The notes under the pieces were generated by a model. That model saw only the letters and a list, made by a program, of their open reading frames with translations. It did not search any database and was not told the DNA's origin. Positions 12,026 to 22,427 of a DNA stretch of 64,000 bases are shown here, piece by piece. Position numbers and translations under genes: made by a program. The DNA is taken from assembly GCA_036365515.1 (NCBI GenBank), contig CM070873.1, positions 219,592,876-219,656,875 of the forward strand, read 5' to 3'. The stretch comes from Torymus aiolomorphi (lineage: Eukaryota > Arthropoda > Insecta > Hymenoptera > Torymidae). Every line of letters starts with the position of its first letter. Position 1 is the first letter of the stretch.

Positions 12026-13150
12026 TTGAAAAGTTTACAAGGAAAAAACTTGTTTTCAAAATTGTTAAAAAAAAATATTAAAGCATTTCTATTTACCATT
12101 TCTTTTGAAAAATATTTTTTAAATCTTTTTAAAATGTTTCAAAAACCTTACTTGATGGTTTTGAGGCCTCTTAGAAACTTGCGTAAAACATTGTCGTATC
12201 CTTTCAGAAATATTTCACAGAACTTTTCAGGAAACCTTTCCAATATCTTTCACAAAATATTTCTTGAAATATTTTTTAAATATTTCAAAAACCTTATGTG
12301 ATGATTTGGCAACCTCTTAGAAATTTACGTAAAACATGGTCGTAACCTTTCAGAAATATTTCACAGAACTTTTCAGGAAACCTTTCGAAAAATATTTTTG
12401 TAAATCTTTTTGAAATATTTCAGAAACCTTTCGTGATGGTTTAGAGACCTCTTAGAAACTTGCGTAAAACATTGTCGTAACATTTCAGAAATATTTCACA
12501 GAACTTTTTCAGGAAACCTTTCAGATACCTTTCGAAAAATATTTTTGTAAATCTTTTTAAAATATTTCAGAAACCTTTCGTCATAGTTTTCAGACCTCTT
12601 AGAAACTTGCATAAAACATTGTCGTAACATTTCAGAAATATTTCACAGAACTTATTAGGAAACCATTAAGATACCTTTCGAAAAATGTTTTTTTTAAACT
12701 TGTTGAAATATTTTGAAAAGTTTTCGTGATGGTTTTGAGACCTCTTAGAAACTTGTGTAGAACATTGTCGTAACTTTTCAGAAATATTTCACAGAACTTT
12801 TCAGGAAACCTTTCAGATACCTTTCAAAAAATATTTTTTGAAAACTTGTTGAAATATTTTGAAAAATTTTCGTAATGTGTTGAGACATCTGAGGCACTTG
12901 CATAAAATATTGTCACAACCTTTCAGAAATATGTCTTGTAACTTTTCAGGAAAAGCTTTCAGAAAATATTTCCAGAATTCTTTTTAAAACGATTTAAAAA
13001 CCTTTCATGAAATTTTTAGGCATCTGAGGCACTTTCCTGAAACATTGTCAAAACCTTTTAGAAAACTTTCATGTAACCTTTTAGGAAAGGTGTCAAATAT
13101 ATTTTAAGAAATATTTTTGAACGTTTATTGCACGGACATATGAACCTTTT
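12026..13150. repeat. ~145-bp tandem repeat array (7 copies)
   Basis: The anchor CCTCTTAGAAACTTGCGTAA (later CATCTGAGGCACTT) recurs at about 12167, 12313, 12448, 12595, 12741, 12886 and 13021. Spacings are 135-147 bp. Units contain TTTCAGAAATATTTCACAGAAC and TTTCAGGAAACCTTTC-type words. Vocabulary is shared with the 289-bp array, and the period is about half of it. The last two copies are the most diverged. The 91-codon frame at 12026-12301 is made of repeat sequence. Confidence 0.85.
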
Positions 13151-13243
13151 AGAAACCTTTTTCCGAAATATTTTTGCAAGGTTTCCAACCTTTCATGAAA
13201 CCTTTTGAAAACCTTGCAGAAACATTTCGTGCTATGTGGGATA

Positions 13244-13702
13244 CCTTTCTTCATTCTGTCAGATGATTTCCGCTACGGGAGCAGTAATAAAATAATGTCG
13301 TAAAATTGGTGAAAAAAAATTTAAGATGCACAAAGAAAATTTTCAAAAAATCGATTTTTCAGCATAATGTCTAAAAAATTAATTTTTAGTTAATATCTAC
13401 ACATCTATCTGCTCAAACTTGACAGGATTTAACTTTACACAAATATGTTAAATGTAAAAGTTGTAGATTATAATAAAACAAAACTTTTTCCCATTTAACA
13501 TTTTCATGTACAGACAATTCCTGACGAGTTATATCTATAGAAACGATTTTTAATGCCTAAATACACCTGAAATAGTCGATTTTCGCTTATTGTTCAAGGA
13601 TTTGACTTTACACAAAAATGCAAGATTTTCCTGAGAAGTGCGGTCGTATCTATAATGTACAAACGAAGTGTTTACATATAACGAAACTTAAAATTTTACT
13701 AT
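13244..13702. other. Spacer between two mobile elements
   Basis: AT-rich sequence between the TA-flanked element and the copia 5' LTR. It contains two related words (GATTTAACTTTACACAAATATG at ~13428 and GATTTGACTTTACACAAAAATG at ~13599) suggesting an old local duplication. No gene is seen. Confidence 0.5.
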
Positions 13703-13943
13703 TGTTGGAATATGTGAATGTTTCAACATGCAGCGCGCTGTACGCGAGGATAGGTACAATGGTATGCGCGTCTGCCAAGCGACGGCGGACGAAACACACA
13801 CTGTATTCAACTGCGATGTAAGTCGGACGTGCCGACTGGCGTTTTTGCCACCTCAATAAACTATATTTATCTCTCTCTATTAAATAATGGTTTCTTACTT
13901 TACCACAAACCTCAACACTATTAATTATCCACAAACCTCAACA
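13703..13943 (+). repeat. 5' LTR of the copia element
   Basis: The LTR begins TGTTGGAATATG and ends CTCAACA, giving the usual TG...CA borders inside a 5-bp inverted repeat (TGTTG/CAACA). It holds an AATAAA at about 13855 next to TATATTTATC, candidate polyadenylation and TATA-like signals. Near its end the word CCACAAACCTCAACA is duplicated. Confidence 0.88.
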
Positions 13944-13961
13944 TGGTAGCAGAGTGCCTGG
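13944..13961 (+). promoter_or_regulatory. Primer-binding site
   Basis: TGGTAGCAGAGTGCCTGG starts at the first base after the 5' LTR. Copia-group elements commonly begin minus-strand synthesis here from an internal fragment of initiator tRNA-Met; the sequence resembles that type, but I did not match it to a specific tRNA. Confidence 0.6.
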
Positions 13962-14456
13962 TTGGTAAGTAAAAAAGAAAAAAGACTCTGACTCAATACA
14001 AGCCTCGGCGAATATTGGGGCAGCCTTGCCGTAGCAAGAAAAAAGCACATGGCTCGCGAAAAATTAACTGTGAAAACTATTGAAGGAAAAGTGCAAAAGT
14101 AAGAAAAATACAAGTGTGAATAAATAATAGAATATGTCTATAAGTGATAGAAGAAAGAAGAAAAATTTATGAATATTTCAAGCCGATGCGAGCAGATTAG
14201 ATTTCTTGTGTGAAGCACGCTGCACGGTGCAAGAATAGAGCACGTGGCAGAATTTGAGGTTATACATGTGGTAAATGGACACTAAAGGAAAAGTAAAAAC
14301 CAAAGAAGAAGGAATACGAGATAACTTTGAAGATGAAAGCGAAGAAATAATTGAGGAAAAGATTGCTGAAAAACGTTTTGTGAAAATAGTGCAGAAAGTA
14401 ATTACGCTAAATAAAGTAATAAAAGTGTACGATGATATTAAATTAAAAGAAGTGAG
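13962..14456 (+). other. Copia leader region
   Basis: This is the stretch between primer-binding site and gag. It includes a 70-codon charged frame at 14275-14487 (Lys/Glu-rich, starts MDTKGKVKTK) that overlaps the gag start in another frame. It resembles no copia domain and is probably leader sequence. Confidence 0.4.
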
Positions 14457-14639
14457 ATGGCTAAGCAAGCAAAAATCGAAGATATAGTAATTCCCATTTT
14501 TGATGGTGCAAATTATACAAGTTGGAAATTTCGCTTAATAACTCTATTAGAATATAAAGAGTGCAAAGAGCAAACCGAAAGAGAACGGGCTGAGACAGAT
14601 AAAGCAGATGAATGGAAGAAAAAGGATTTCAGCCTATGA
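14457..14639 (+). pseudogene. copia gag, N-terminal fragment
   Basis: The frame starts MAKQAKIEDIVIPIFDGANY and includes YTSWKFRLITLLEYKEC, the classic N-terminal motif of copia-type Gag (FxGxNYxxWKxxM...). It then runs into a frame break at about 14620-14640. The next Gag segment continues in another frame starting at AYEMIANLDKLY. By comparison with the family spacing, some tens of residues between these segments appear to be missing, so the break is probably an internal deletion rather than a single-base shift. Gag normally packages element RNA into cytoplasmic virus-like particles. Confidence 0.8.
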
Positions 14640-15702
14640 AATGATTGCGAATTTGGATAAATTATATGTGACGAAATCCACGTCATTACAAATAATATGC
14701 CGAGGAAAAATTGAAGATATTAAATTAAAGAATTATGATAATGTTGAAGAATTCTTCGTAGAATTTGAGAAAGCGGTGAACGAATTTAAAGCAGCCGGAG
14801 GAAAGATAGATGAAACTGAGAAAATGCGATACTTAATCAAAGCATTACCAGCAAATTACAGTTATATTGGTGACTTTATCGACGTCATTCCAGAAAGAGA
14901 AAGGACAGTAAATTACGTAAAATCAAAAATCAAAGAAAAGAATTTAGTTAAAAATAATTCAGAAAAGAAAAGTAATGCAAGCACGTTCTCAACAAAGACA
15001 AACGGACAGTGCTTTACTTGCGGCAAAGTCGGACATTATCAAAAGGATTGTTGGAAAGGCCAACAAGGCGGCAGAGGCAGAGGTGCCCAATCATCGAGAG
15101 GACAACGTCGAAACCAACGAGGCTACACTCGAGGCAGAGGACGCGGACGCAGTTCAAATCAAAACAAGTCAACGGACGAGCAGCAGGGTTCATCATCCGA
15201 GACGTGGTCAACACAAGTATGCGGCCCAGAAGTAAAGGATATAACAGGTTATAGCGTAAATAGAGAATGCGAAGGTAACGAAATAAACTGGTTATTGGAC
15301 AGTGGTTCCACAGACCATATTATTAAAAGCGATAAATATTTTGAGAAGTATATAGTTTTAAAAGATCCGGTAAATGTAAAATTACCAGACGGTAAAATGT
15401 TAAAAGCGACGAAAATCGGTAATATAAAAATTAAAGTTAGAAATTATTATAATGAAAAACAAATTGATTTGAGTTATTATGTAGAAGGAATTAAGCAAAA
15501 TTTGTTAAGCTTTTCCAGAATAACTAAAAATGCTACAATAATGGCACGAGACAGTAATGCTAAAATTTACAATGAATCGGGAGAATTAGTAGCTATTGCA
15601 AATAAAATTGATAATTTGTATTCTTTGAAAAGTTATGCATTAACGAATAAAAATAAAGATAAATATGTAAATTCAGTAAGATTATCAGATAAAGAAAAAT
15701 AG
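14608..15702 (+). pseudogene. copia gag C-terminus (zinc knuckle) and aspartic protease
   Basis: The frame covers the helical Gag core (AYEMIANLDKLY...FFVEFEKAV...LPANYSYIGDFI). A CCHC zinc knuckle CFTCGKVGHYQKDCW follows near residues 135-150, then an Arg/Gly/Gln-rich linker. The retropepsin active-site segment is NWLLDSGSTDHII near residues 227-240. The knuckle binds RNA and the protease cleaves the polyprotein. The first ~10 residues come from the frame-broken junction. A TAG at 15700-15702 ends the frame just before the integrase zinc-binding region, which continues in the same frame. Confidence 0.85.
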
Positions 15703-16387
15703 CATAGAGCACTTGGCCATGTAAATTTTAATTATTTGAATAAAATAGTAAATAATAAATTAGTTGAAGGTTTACCAGATAAATTGGAAAAAATAGATAT
15801 GAAATGTGCAAATTGCATACAAAGTAAAATGGCAAATATACCGTTTAAAAATAATCGAACAAAAACGAAAGAAATCCTAGAGTTAATACACACTGATTTA
15901 AATGGTCCACATAGCACTACTGGCTATGGTGGAGAAAAATATTTTCTTACATTTATTGATGATTATAGTAAATGTACTAGAATCTTTTGCATTAAGAATA
16001 AGTCAGAAACTGCAAGTTGTTTTATTGAATTCGTAAATTTAGTAGAAAATAAATTTAATAAGAGAATTAAAAAGGTGCAATGTGATAACGGTAGAGAATA
16101 TCTAAATCGCGAAATTCTCGATTTTGTAAAATCAAAAGGAATAGAATTATTGACATGTCCACCCTACGTCCACGAATTAAATGGAGTAGCGGAGAGATAT
16201 AATAAATCAGCAATGGATATAGGTAGATGCTTAATGAGGGAAGCAAAAATTCATAGAAGATATTAGCCGGAAATAATGAAAACGGTAGCTTATTTAAAAA
16301 ATCGAACAATTGAAAACACGTCAGAGAATAAAACTCCTTATGAAATATTTTTCGAAATAAAGCCAAATGTTAAAAATTTTAAAAATT
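15703..16387 (+). pseudogene. copia integrase, interrupted
   Basis: Directly after the TAG at 15700 the same frame shows the HHCC zinc finger (HRALGH ... CANCIQSK). The DDE catalytic core follows, with HTDLNGP, QCDNGREY and NGVAERYNKS carrying the D, D and E residues. A second TAG at 16264-16266 interrupts the core's C-terminal side. The frame then continues with PEIMKTVAYLKNRT until a frame change at about 16380-16388. Integrase inserts element cDNA into the host genome; this copy is not expected to make a full enzyme. Confidence 0.85.
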
Positions 16388-18364
16388 TACGGAAGTAGAG
16401 TCTTCGTAAGAGTTCCGGAAGCTCTAAGGAAAAGTAAGTGGGATAATAAGGCACAACTAGGTGTATTATTAGGATAAGTTGAAAACGGTTATAAAGTCTT
16501 AGTAAATAATAAAGTAATTACTGCAAGGCATGTTGATGTAATAGAAGATAGTATAAAGTTAATCTGTTTAGAAAACGAAAATAGTGATTCTGAAATTAAC
16601 GTAGAATTAAATGAAACGAACAACAGCGGTTCTGAATATCCTTCTCACTCTACTGCGACCTTCGGGGAAAGTAGAGGAGAGCAAACTGAATTAATCGATG
16701 CGAATAATGTAAACGATAACGAATCTGATAACGAAGACAACGAAAATAGAGATAGACTAACAATACCGCGAAAATCTCAAAGAAAGAAAAGTCCAGTAAA
16801 TAGATACGGAAATCCAGTTACTCATTTTATTTATGTAAATTATATTGATGCAAATGTACCAAATACATTCGAGGAGACGATAAACTCCAGCGAATATAAA
16901 CAATGGCAAATAGCAATGGATTCCGAAATAAACAGTTTAAAGAAAAATCACACATGGCAAATTGTCGAAAGGCCAAAAGATAAAAAGGTCATTGATGTTA
17001 AATGGATTTATAAAAAGAAAAATAACGATACTTATAAAGCGAGATTAGTTGTAAGAGGATTCCAACAAAAAGAATATGTTGAAAATGTTTATTCATCTGT
17101 AGGTAAAATGCAAACGTTGAAAATTTTATTGTCTTACAGTTGTAAAAATAATTTGTTTATAGAACAAATGGATGTTGAAACAGCATTTTTAAATGGCAAT
17201 GTAAAATCAGAAGTGTACATTAATGAACCAAAAGGTTATGAAACTGGAGACAATAAAGTTTGCAAATTGCAAAAGGCTCTGTATGGTCTCAGAGAAAGTC
17301 CTAGAGCATGGTATGATTGTTTTAGCGAATATGTCGAGAAATTAAATTTTGTAAGAAGTAACTATGATTACTGTCTATATATAAATAATACAAACAAAGA
17401 TTCAATATATATACTAGTTTTTGTAGATGATCTCTTGATTTGTTGCAAAGACAAAAATAAAATAAACAAAGTAAAAGCAAGTTTAATGGAAAGATTTATA
17501 ATGAAAGATTTGGGCAAAATTAACCAATATATTGGCATCGATATTGAATATAGTGAAGACAGAAGTAAAATGACTTTAAGTCAAACGAAATATATCGAAT
17601 CTTTGGCTATAAAATACAACCTTGAAAATGCAAAATTATACGATACTCCAATGGAGAATCTAAAATTAGAACAAGCAAATGAAATAGATGAAAGAATAAA
17701 ATACAGAAATTTAATCGGCGAATTATTATATATCAGTACAGGCACAAGGCCAGATATAACATATAGCGTTAATTATTTAAGTCCTTACCAAAGTTGTTAT
17801 GACCAAAGACACTTTAAATATGCATTGAGAATTTTGAAATACTTATTTAAGACTAAAGATTTAAAGCTAACGTACTATGATAATGTTAACAGCGAAGTAT
17901 TAGATTGTATGGTAGATTCTGACTATGCAGGAGATAATGTAGATAGAAAATCTACAACAGGTTTTGTAATTAGATTATATGGAAATTTAATTTTTTGGAA
18001 AACGCATAAACAAAGTACAGTAACAAAATGTTCTACTTTTGCAGAATATACTGCTATGTCCGAAGCAGTGACAGAAATCTTGTTCATTAAAAATTTATTA
18101 TGCGAATCATTCAACGTAAATTTTGATAAACCAATTAAAATGTATGAAGATAACTCAGGCGCAATTGCAATCGCAAAATTTGGTAATTGTACAAAAAACT
18201 CAAAGCACATTGAAGTGCAGTATCACTACATTAATGAAAACTACGAAAATGGAATAATTGATGTTGTAAAAATAGACTCAGAATTTAATCTAGCTGATAT
18301 GTTAACAAAGAGTTTATATAAGACGAAGTTTTTGAAAAATAGAAAAGCGTTGAGAGTGATTTGA
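16388..18364 (+). pseudogene. copia integrase C-terminus, reverse transcriptase and RNase H
   Basis: The segment opens with an integrase C-terminal region (GSRVFVRVPEAL), broken by a TAA at 16475-16477. An acidic linker follows, then an intact 482-codon frame from 16916. That frame has RT motifs MDVETAFLNG (motif A), LYGLRESPRAWY (B) and YILVFVDDLLIC (VDD, motif C). RNase H motifs are DSDYAGD, STFAEYTAMSEA, YEDNSGAIAIA and NSKHIEVQYHYI, with ADMLTKSL at the C terminus. This last third of pol looks undamaged, unlike the 5' part. Confidence 0.9.
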
Positions 18365-18450
18365 AATAAAAGAAATCTATTAACGATGTGATACTTAAAA
18401 TTACTGTATGAATGAATGAAAAAATGAACATTTAATTATAATGTTGAAAA

Positions 18451-18462
18451 TTCAAGGAGGCG
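18451..18462 (+). promoter_or_regulatory. Polypurine tract of the copia element
   Basis: The purine-rich AAGGAGGCG ends immediately before the 3' LTR TGTTGG, as expected of the plus-strand primer. Confidence 0.65.
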
Positions 18463-18546
18463 TGTTGGAATATGTGAATGTTTCAACATGCAGCGCGCTA
18501 TACGCGAGGATAGGTACAATGGTATGCGCGTCTGTATTCAACTGCG
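18463..18546 (+). repeat. Truncated 3' LTR
   Basis: It matches the first ~112 bases of the 5' LTR with one substitution (G to A near 18500) and a 29-bp internal deletion corresponding to 13775-13803. The deletion lies between short CTG direct repeats, consistent with slippage. Similarity stops after AACTGCG at 18546; the remaining half of the LTR, and any target duplication, is lost. Confidence 0.85.
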
Positions 18547-19130
18547 GAAAAAATTCCCTGACAAGACCACCAGCCAACTGTCTTTTTCGCCGGACATACA
18601 CAGCGCCATTTACGCACGCCCTCTGGCCAACCCTATAGAGTCCAGGGTCACCGGTGCTATTCTTTTACGAGGTCGGCTTCTCGTCTCCCAGCGTGCATTC
18701 CTTTCGGTGTTTGTGTCGCCTGCAACTTTTTTACGTGCGCGCGTGCCTACCTACGTACCTACATGTACACGTATCGGGAGTTTTACGGTGAGGAGATGTA
18801 GGACGGCTGCGCGCAAGACTTACCACACAGACCTATTTATCGCGCCATTTTTGCAAATCCGCGCGAGCCGGGATTTGCCGCGGGCGCTGTTTATCATTCG
18901 GTGACGGCTGACCCGCGCGGTAGTGTGCCGGAAATTCGATCTACGCATGACGAGCGGTAGCGGCGGCGGCTTGGTGTGACTTTTCGAGCGAATGGGTTCG
19001 TTTGACGGACAGCCCGAGGAAATGCAATTAACGTCCGTGAAACGCGCGAGCTGATCTGATGCGTATTGATTACGGCAAATGGGAGCTGATGCTTTAATCT
19101 CGCATTTGCCGCGCTTCGGCTTTATTTTTA
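18547..19130. promoter_or_regulatory. GC-rich island
   Basis: GC/CpG-rich sequence starts exactly at the truncated LTR and runs to about 19130. It includes alternating pyrimidine-rich and CGCG-rich segments, for example GGTAGCGGCGGCGGC at ~18955. It could be a promoter or 5' exon island. The plus frames that enter it from the LTR are chance frames with no motif. Confidence 0.3.
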
Positions 19131-20831
19131 TTTAATATGCTACTCTGCTTCCAATCTTTGTTTCATTTACTCACTCGCTTTACTCACACTTGCAGAATTT
19201 TCTGATGAAAATGATTTTTAATCCATTTGTGTCGAATCGTTAAGTAGATCCTGGAGACATCTCAATAATTAAGTTACTTCTCATGATAAAAATAAGCTAT
19301 ATATGAAGTTATAATAATGTGACTGCTGTAGGATAATAAGTAAATGATTTTGAAAATAGTTTTTAGGTTGAATAATGCAAAAGCAGATGTTAGAGGTAAA
19401 AAATGCCTTTCTTACATCTAGGAAAATTGTTCAAATAATTGTAATCTTGTAAGTTCTAGCTGATAAACACGATCGCCTATCGCAAGTTAATTTACCGATA
19501 CTAAATTAAGAAGTGGGCTATGAATTTAAGAATAATTTATTTCAGAATATAGGGTATTGCTAAGTAACTACTATGTATTGTATAATTTATAACTTATTTC
19601 ATAAAAACATTTTCAGCGACCAAATGAAAACTACAAAAATACGAGTATGAATAAATCGATAGAGTAAACACCGTTTTGAAATGCAGATTTAACATCTAGT
19701 TTCCATGTAAATTGAAGAAAAAATATTTATTTTTCATAGCCTACGTCAGAAATCCCTAACTTATTATCTTCCTATCCTATTTTTACTTTTTTTATTCTTT
19801 ATTTTCTCTTCCTCAAATTTTTGTCGTCTCTCATTGCATGCAAATGTGAAGGAATAAGTATATTGCAGAAATTTTTGGTTAGGAGAGGTTTCGGAAACCA
19901 AAAGTTAAAAAAAATGATTGGCAGCGCTGTTGACATCTCTTTAGTTATTATCTTTTCAACTTTATAGTATTTATTAAGTTTTATGAGCATTTGGAAAATT
20001 AAATAAAAAGTACGTGAAGATATCGGAAATCGAAATCGATTTACGATGCATCACTTACGCGTCCCTTAAAAAATCCTAGAATCATTTTTTGTTTTTCATT
20101 TAAAATGAATATCACTTTAATTTTTACTAGAAAATTCCTCCGAGTTGTAATATTAATCAAAATATTCTAAAATAGGAACAAATTATTTGTAGTTGAGATA
20201 GTAATTTTTTGTTATCTTTGCGAATCCATTTAAAAAATAATTACAATTATTTCTGCTACATATTTATTCAACATTTTTGTTTCTAAAAAACAATTTTTTT
20301 TTAAATATCTTATCAATAGCTAAATTGAGTTGTACTAAAAAAATTTTCTTTTGTACGGTTATTAAAATGTTTATGCAGCGAGTGATTCCAATTCCACATC
20401 TAAAGATTTATTAAATTTCACCTTTAAATTCCTTTCAGGATGTTTTAATACTTACTATCATTATATTTTTTCTTCTTTACTTGCTGACATTAAATTAAAA
20501 AGTTTTTTTTTCTTTATTAAATTAAAAAGTATAACATCTCTTTTTTCCGTTATTTCGTTATGATTCTCGTTATTTTCTTTTGCTGAAGCTCTTCAATGGC
20601 GTACTTCATTGCTAATTTGAACTTTTCGTTCACGTTTTATATCCTCCAGTTATTTAACATATTTACTGCGTCATTTTATAATATGTTTAGTATACAGTTA
20701 TATTCAAAAGTTATTATCGTTTATTTGTGTTATTTATTTAAGTTTGATATTATGTAATAGTTCTTATCAAGAAAGATTATTGATGATATAGTTTTTCGAA
20801 TTCATAGTTTTGGATCAGATTTTTATGCAGT
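19131..20831. other. AT-rich spacer, no gene seen
   Basis: AT-rich sequence with homopolymer runs. A CAGCGCTG word sits at ~19922, without other gene signals. Confidence 0.5.
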
Positions 20832-21293
20832 ACATATCGACGCTCCTTACGAAAACTAGCACGATTCAGATTGCCACGAAGACTAGTCCATTTGAGCGTT
20901 GGCCGCGAAAACTAGCACGCCCCATTGATTTGCGTTAAAGACTAGCCCGATCCGCTTGATTGTGGCGAAGACTATAGCGCATTCCACTGCCTCTTATGTA
21001 AATTAACACGGTAACGCGAAGTGCTAGTTTTCGCGGCAAGCTTGCGAATCGTTTTACTTTTCGTCGCAAACTCGCGAATCGTGCTATACTTTTCGTCACA
21101 ATCTTACGAATTGTACTATTATTCGGCGCAAACTCGTGAATGATGATAGTTTTCACGGCAACCTCGCCAATTGTACTAGTATTCGCGGCAAAGTCGTGAG
21201 TTATGCTAGTTTTCGTTGCAGTTTTCTGAAATGTGCTAGTCTTCGTAAGGAGGCCAAAAAAGGTGCTAGTTTTCGTAGGGAGCGTCGATATGT
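20832..21293. mobile_element. MITE made of two inverted 30-bp repeat arrays
   Basis: The ends are inverted repeats: ACATATCGACGCTCC... on the left, ...GGAGCGTCGATATGT on the right. From 21021 rightward, 30-bp units of the type GTGCTAGTTTTCGCGGCAAx...CGAAT repeat in tandem (starts 21021, 21051, then every 30-32 bp) to the right end. From about 20850 to 21000 the same unit repeats in the opposite orientation (CGAAAACTAGCAC). Because the period is a multiple of three, a 124-codon minus-strand frame at 20935-21309 with a 10-residue repeat (TKTSTF...) stays open. I regard it as a by-product. Confidence 0.7.
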
Positions 21294-21445
21294 TCCTCGA
21301 TATGTTCAAAATATAAACGGAAGAAGATATCAGATTGAAACTTAGCAGGTATTGTTAAATATTGGAACTTATAGAACACGGTTCTTATACGAAAAAATCA
21401 GTTATAAAAAAATGTTTATAATATAAAAAATTGATTTATTTTTGT

Positions 21446-21847
21446 CTCCACTATAATGGCCACTTTATTGACTCGAGAAGCGAGACAAAAGTAACATTTG
21501 ATAATTGATTCCCTCCTATACTTTATTCCCTCATATGAGAGAAATACAGTACTTTATTTTCCTCGTGTGAGGGAATAAAGTATGAGACGGAATCAAATGC
21601 TACTCAACTCTGGCCATTCTGTTGACTTGGAAAATGGGATTACTGAAAAAGGCAAAAAATAAGAGAGAAAGGCAAAGAAATTGAAAAATTACTCCTATGA
21701 GGGAAACAAAGTACTTTAAAAAGCGAGAGATAATGTACTTTATTTCCCTCATATGAGTAATGTTTTAATTCCTCTATCTTTCTTTCTTATTTTCCGCTTT
21801 TTTTGTTAATCTCACTTTTCAAGTCAACAAAGTGGTCACAGTTAAGT
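21446..21847. repeat. Fold-back repeat with TGGCCACTTT arms and TTCCCTCATATGAG modules
   Basis: An arm at 21452-21483 (TGGCCACTTTATTGACTCGA) is mirrored at 21811-21845 (complement of TGACCACTTTGTTGACTTG). A third, related word lies inside at ~21612 (TGGCCATTCTGTTGACTTGG). Between them TTCCCTCATATGAG/CTCGTGTGAGGGAATAAAG modules repeat in both orientations. This looks like a rearranged or composite fold-back element. Confidence 0.6.
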
Positions 21848-22427
21848 AGGAAATAAAATGCTACATGAAACATGGGAGTAAAGTCTTATATTATTTATTA
21901 TTTATTATTCTCGGCGGTGGGTTTACTGCCCGAGCGAAGCGAGTACTGTTGCATAATGTACTATTAAATCATTTATTAAAAATAATTAATTTGGAGACAT
22001 TTTAAACATAATTTGGCTTATTCCATGTCTCAACTTTTGAATTTTTGCCGCTTTGACCCAACTTTAGGGCTTTCTGCATAAACTAAAACGTCACTGCACC
22101 ATATTTACCGTGATATCTGCATACATATATTCCGTATACATACGAAAGCACCTGCAGTATAGGGAAACCTCAAAAGGTGGAAGTACGTATACTAGGAACA
22201 GTGGTCAAAAAGGCAAACTTTAGCATTTTCTTAAAAATACTCAAGTCATTCTTCCCGCACCCCTGAAAACACTATTAAAAGCGTTCTCTTTGTTGTGGCA
22301 GAACTGTTATCCATTCAAATGTGAAAGACATGAAACATGAAATTTATAGGCTTCATTTTTGCTGTTCATTCACCGCTTCTCCCGCTATAGTGATCCCGCT
22401 ATAGTGAAGATGTTATATTTAAGAAAA
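21848..22427. other. Spacer, no gene seen
   Basis: Mixed-composition sequence between repeats. A duplicated word CCCGCTATAGTGA(A/T) occurs twice at ~22383-22410. Nothing else was recognised. Confidence 0.45.

Larger units (their letters stand above)
8232..13241. mobile_element. 5.0-kb TA-flanked non-autonomous transposon carrying satellite arrays
   Basis: The left end reads TCCCACATAGCATGAAA and the right end is its inverted complement (TTTCGTGCTATGTGGGA). Both ends abut a TA dinucleotide (8230-8231 and 13242-13243), as for Tc1/mariner-like TA target duplications. Joining the flanks through one TA gives a sequence matching an uninterrupted paralog at about 8050-8075 (CAGTATTATA then CTTTCxTCATTCT), which supports exact boundaries. 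The interior holds a degenerate GAAA/TTTC-rich lead-in (8232-8574), a 289-bp tandem array, a TTAA-flanked palindrome, a tRNA-like sequence and a ~145-bp tandem array. No transposase frame is present; the open frames inside come from the repeats. The family is not identified. Confidence 0.75.
13703..18546 (+). mobile_element. Ty1/copia LTR retrotransposon, degraded
   Basis: A 241-bp 5' LTR (TGTTGG...CAACA) is followed directly by a primer-binding site, a gag-protease-integrase-RT-RNase H coding region in copia order, a purine-rich tract and a 3' LTR that stops after 84 bp. The integrase-before-RT order and the RT/RNase H motifs place it in Ty1/copia rather than gypsy. Coding is broken by at least two frame disruptions and three stop codons, so this copy cannot be autonomous. 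The aligned parts of the LTRs differ by one base in ~75 plus a 29-bp deletion. Confidence 0.92.

Noticed and set aside
14275..14487. 70-codon Lys/Glu-rich frame as a separate copia gene
   Set aside because: It overlaps the recognised gag start in another frame and matches no copia domain.
20935..21309. 124-codon repetitive minus frame as a gene
   Set aside because: It is the by-product of a 30-bp repeat whose period is a multiple of three inside a MITE; no start context or non-repeat domain.
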